Made by a program: the position numbers and the translations under genes. Positions 62,149 to 64,000 of a DNA stretch of 64,000 nt are shown here, one piece after another. Source of the stretch: Pontibacter harenae (GTDB lineage: Bacteria; Bacteroidota; Bacteroidia; Cytophagales; Hymenobacteraceae); assembly GCF_020907245.1 (NCBI RefSeq), contig NZ_JAJJWH010000004.1, positions 62,001 to 126,000 of the forward strand, given 5' to 3'. A model generated the notes under the pieces. It worked only from the letters and a program-made list of their open reading frames with translations. It did no database searches and was not told the DNA's origin. Position 1 is the first letter of the stretch; each line of letters opens with the position of its first letter.

Positions 62149-64000
62149 CTATATGTTTGGTTGACTGTCCTTGAACTTTATTACGAGCAATGTTTGGTCA
62201 TCGTACAGATTATCTGGACCCGTAAAATCCAATAAGTCATTGATAATAGCATGTTTTATATCGTCAGCTTCTAGATGATAAGTTTGCTTTAACATGTATT
62301 GCAAGCGATCTTCTCCATATTCCTCGTTTTCTGGACTACGCGCTTCTATGATGCCGTCTGTGTAGATAACCATCACATCATCAGGGTTGTAATCGTAGTA
62401 CATCTCTCGGATATGGTTGCTGTAGCTCTTATCGCGAATAATCCCAAGTCCTAAGCCGTCTGTTTGAAAATAGAAGGCATCGTCCATCATCGCGTTGTAA
62501 TACAGGGTATGGCAGTGCCCAGCTCTGGCAAACATAAATCCCTTCATACGGTAATCTATGATATATAGCGCAGAAGTGATAAAAGAAGTTTTCTCAAGGC
62601 AGCGGCTCAGAGCACTGTTCGCCTGCTTCATAAATTCGCTCGGAGGCATGTCCTGTTGCATTAGGCCATGAAATATACCCTTCATTTGTGCCATATGGAA
62701 GGCCGCCGAGATACCCTTGCCCGATACATCGCCAATAATAATAGCTATCCTGGACTCGCTCAGCTGCAGGAAGTCATAAAAGTCGCCACCCACTTCTTTT
62801 GCTGCCATAGCATGGGTACTTATCTCAAACCAGCTATCAACAGGGAAGGTTTTTGGAATCAAGCTATCCTGTACCTGGCTCGCAATTTTAAGCTCCTCCT
62901 TATAACGTTCGTTTTGTAAGGACTCAGCTACAAGGCGAAGGTTTTCTGTTGTTAAAATGGTTTGGTTTGTGAAAGTACGCAATACGTTTATTGTTTCACG
63001 ATCGAAGCCATTTTCAATGTCCTTTAGCAAGTACAGTATCCCGAAAGTTCTTGTACTCGTTTTAATGGGTAAAATAATAAACGACTTCCACGGCAAGGAC
63101 AGTTCTTTGAAGCCAGGATTGCGGTCGAGGTTATTATTTATATAATCGATGTTATGGAGCTTGTAAGCTTGTAAAAGGTGGCTAATGGCTTTGATCTGCT
63201 CATGTGTGATATTGAGCAGGTGCGACGTCTGCATGTTGTTGTTTTTGGAAACCTCTAACCAGGCAGCGCTGGCGTCAGAGGCCTTAACTGTACTTTCAAA
63301 CAGCGTGTCGTACACCTGCGCCTCGCTCTGCCCTTGTTGTATAGATTGGCTCAGGCGCTGGAAGTTGAGCAGATCTTCGCTCTTTTGCTCAAACACGCTA
63401 GAAGTAGGAAGGCTGAACAGCGAAACCAGAAAGGCCGCCAACGTATACAAACCGACAAAGAGCATAGCCAGTAGCAGAAAGCCCACATCGGTATAGTCAA
63501 CTAAAATTTCTTTGCTATCGGTAAACTGCCAAAAGAACCTGGCAAAGATGTAGCAGCTAAGCAAAATAGCGCCCAACAGCACCAGCGAGCGACTCTTTTT
63601 ATTGAAGGTGAGGTAAGCCACCCACTTAAGGTTGGTACAAAGAAAAAGAATATAAAACACCAGTAAAGCCAGCAGTGGCAGAAATACATAGCTGGTGTAG
63701 TTAAAGTTAAATAGCGTTAGCAGGAGGGTGGCTCCCAACAACAGCTCGAACCAATCCCAGGCAATTTGCAGAAACTTGTTTTTATGGTATAGCAGCAACT
63801 GCCGCCATATATAAAATGCCTTAGCCAGGAAAAGCACCAACAACCCAAAGTTGACATGGTATACAATGTGCAGCAGCAGGGTAGAGGTAAGGTTGGCATA
63901 GTCTGTCGTAAGCCTGTATGCCAAGAAGAGCGCCACGCTCAGGTAAGCAGCTATGCCTGCCTTAGAGAAAAGATTCCAGAGGTAGCCTATAAAATCAATT
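62149..64000 (-). CDS. SpoIIE/RsbU-type PP2C phosphatase with membrane region (5' end outside window)
   Basis: The frame stays open to the right edge (...DFIGYLWNLFSKAGIAAYLS before the GTG at 63936), so the start is missing. About 617 residues are visible. There are five to seven membrane helices in the first 190 residues and a GAF-like domain at about 215-360. A PP2C-type SpoIIE phosphatase domain completes it (MAAKEVGGDFYDFLQL, IIGDVSGKGISAAFHMAQ, MVIYTDGIIEARSPENEEYG). It should dephosphorylate the STAS protein encoded next to it in response to a membrane or cytosolic signal. Confidence 0.92.
   Translation of the reverse strand, partial: IDFIGYLWNLFSKAGIAAYLSVALFLAYRLTTDYANLTSTLLLHIVYHVNFGLLVLFLAKAFYIWRQLLLYHKNKFLQIAWDWFELLLGATLLLTLFNFNYTSYVFLPLLALLVFYILFLCTNLKWVAYLTFNKKSRSLVLLGAILLSCYIFARFFWQFTDSKEILVDYTDVGFLLLAMLFVGLYTLAAFLVSLFSLPTSSVFEQKSEDLLNFQRLSQSIQQGQSEAQVYDTLFESTVKASDASAAWLEVSKNNNMQTSHLLNITHEQIKAISHLLQAYKLHNIDYINNNLDRNPGFKELSLPWKSFIILPIKTSTRTFGILYLLKDIENGFDRETINVLRTFTNQTILTTENLRLVAESLQNERYKEELKIASQVQDSLIPKTFPVDSWFEISTHAMAAKEVGGDFYDFLQLSESRIAIIIGDVSGKGISAAFHMAQMKGIFHGLMQQDMPPSEFMKQANSALSRCLEKTSFITSALYIIDYRMKGFMFARAGHCHTLYYNAMMDDAFYFQTDGLGLGIIRDKSYSNHIREMYYDYNPDDVMVIYTDGIIEARSPENEEYGEDRLQYMLKQTYHLEADDIKHAIINDLLDFTGPDNLYDDQTLLVIKFKDSQPNI

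Overview
The window looks like a chromosomal segment of a Bacteroidota member, most likely Cytophagales/Hymenobacteraceae (Pontibacter-like). The grounds are: zinc-less forms of ribosomal proteins L36 and S4, near absence of Shine-Dalgarno sequences, repeated matches to the Bacteroidota promoter element TAnnTTTG, SPOR, DUF3108 and M56/BlaR1-type proteins, a membrane-anchored MutS-like ATPase, and a LytS/LytTR pair. The genus is inferred from gene content and word usage, not from a search. No rRNA, tRNA, CRISPR array, phage or transposase was seen.

Region by region. 1-5.4 kb: end of the spc/alpha ribosomal operon (secY-map-infA-rpmJ-rpsM-rpsK-rpsD-rpoA-rplQ), closed by a terminator. 5.4-10.5 kb: carA, eno, a DivIC/FtsB-like division protein and the Fe-S chaperone hscA. 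10.5-18 kb: an Ldh-family oxidoreductase with a disrupted small membrane gene behind it, a secreted TPR protein, a Ppx/GppA phosphatase, an RNA methyltransferase, dapF and a GNAT. 18-30.6 kb: secA, a palindrome cluster, deoC with a SPOR lipoprotein, an M20 amidohydrolase, two uncharacterised genes, hsp20, an HtrA protease and an ALDH7-type dehydrogenase. 31-33.4 kb: an ECF sigma / anti-sigma / surface-protein operon. 33.5-38.5 kb: an AT-rich sulfatase-fold membrane transferase, the membrane MutS-like ATPase and two small orphan genes. 38.6-41.4 kb: a leftward rplM-rpsI-rpsB-tsf operon with a good promoter and an internal hairpin. 41.5-44.1 kb: a BlaI/BlaR1-like pair with operator palindromes. 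44.3-51.5 kb: a quinone oxidoreductase, a pseudouridine synthase, a LytS/LytTR system with candidate operator direct repeats, a PhoR/PhoB-like system and a DUF3108 protein. 51.6-64 kb: recA, an outer-membrane-like protein, a GNAT, an SDR, a PPIase-SurA-MoxR operon whose first protein carries an inserted OmpA domain, and a partner-switching module (STAS, anti-sigma kinase, SpoIIE phosphatase) cut by the right edge.

The most unusual signal is a set of degenerate but strictly in-phase short tandem arrays (7-mers at five sites, 8-mers at two). Most of them sit against a start or stop codon; at deoC the array supplies the start codon itself. Other points are five repeats of a ~50-residue module on the BlaR1-like protein, an exact period-3 leucine tract in the sigma-operon surface protein, very long perfect hairpins at gene ends, and terminators whose tail runs into the next TAnnTTTG promoter element.
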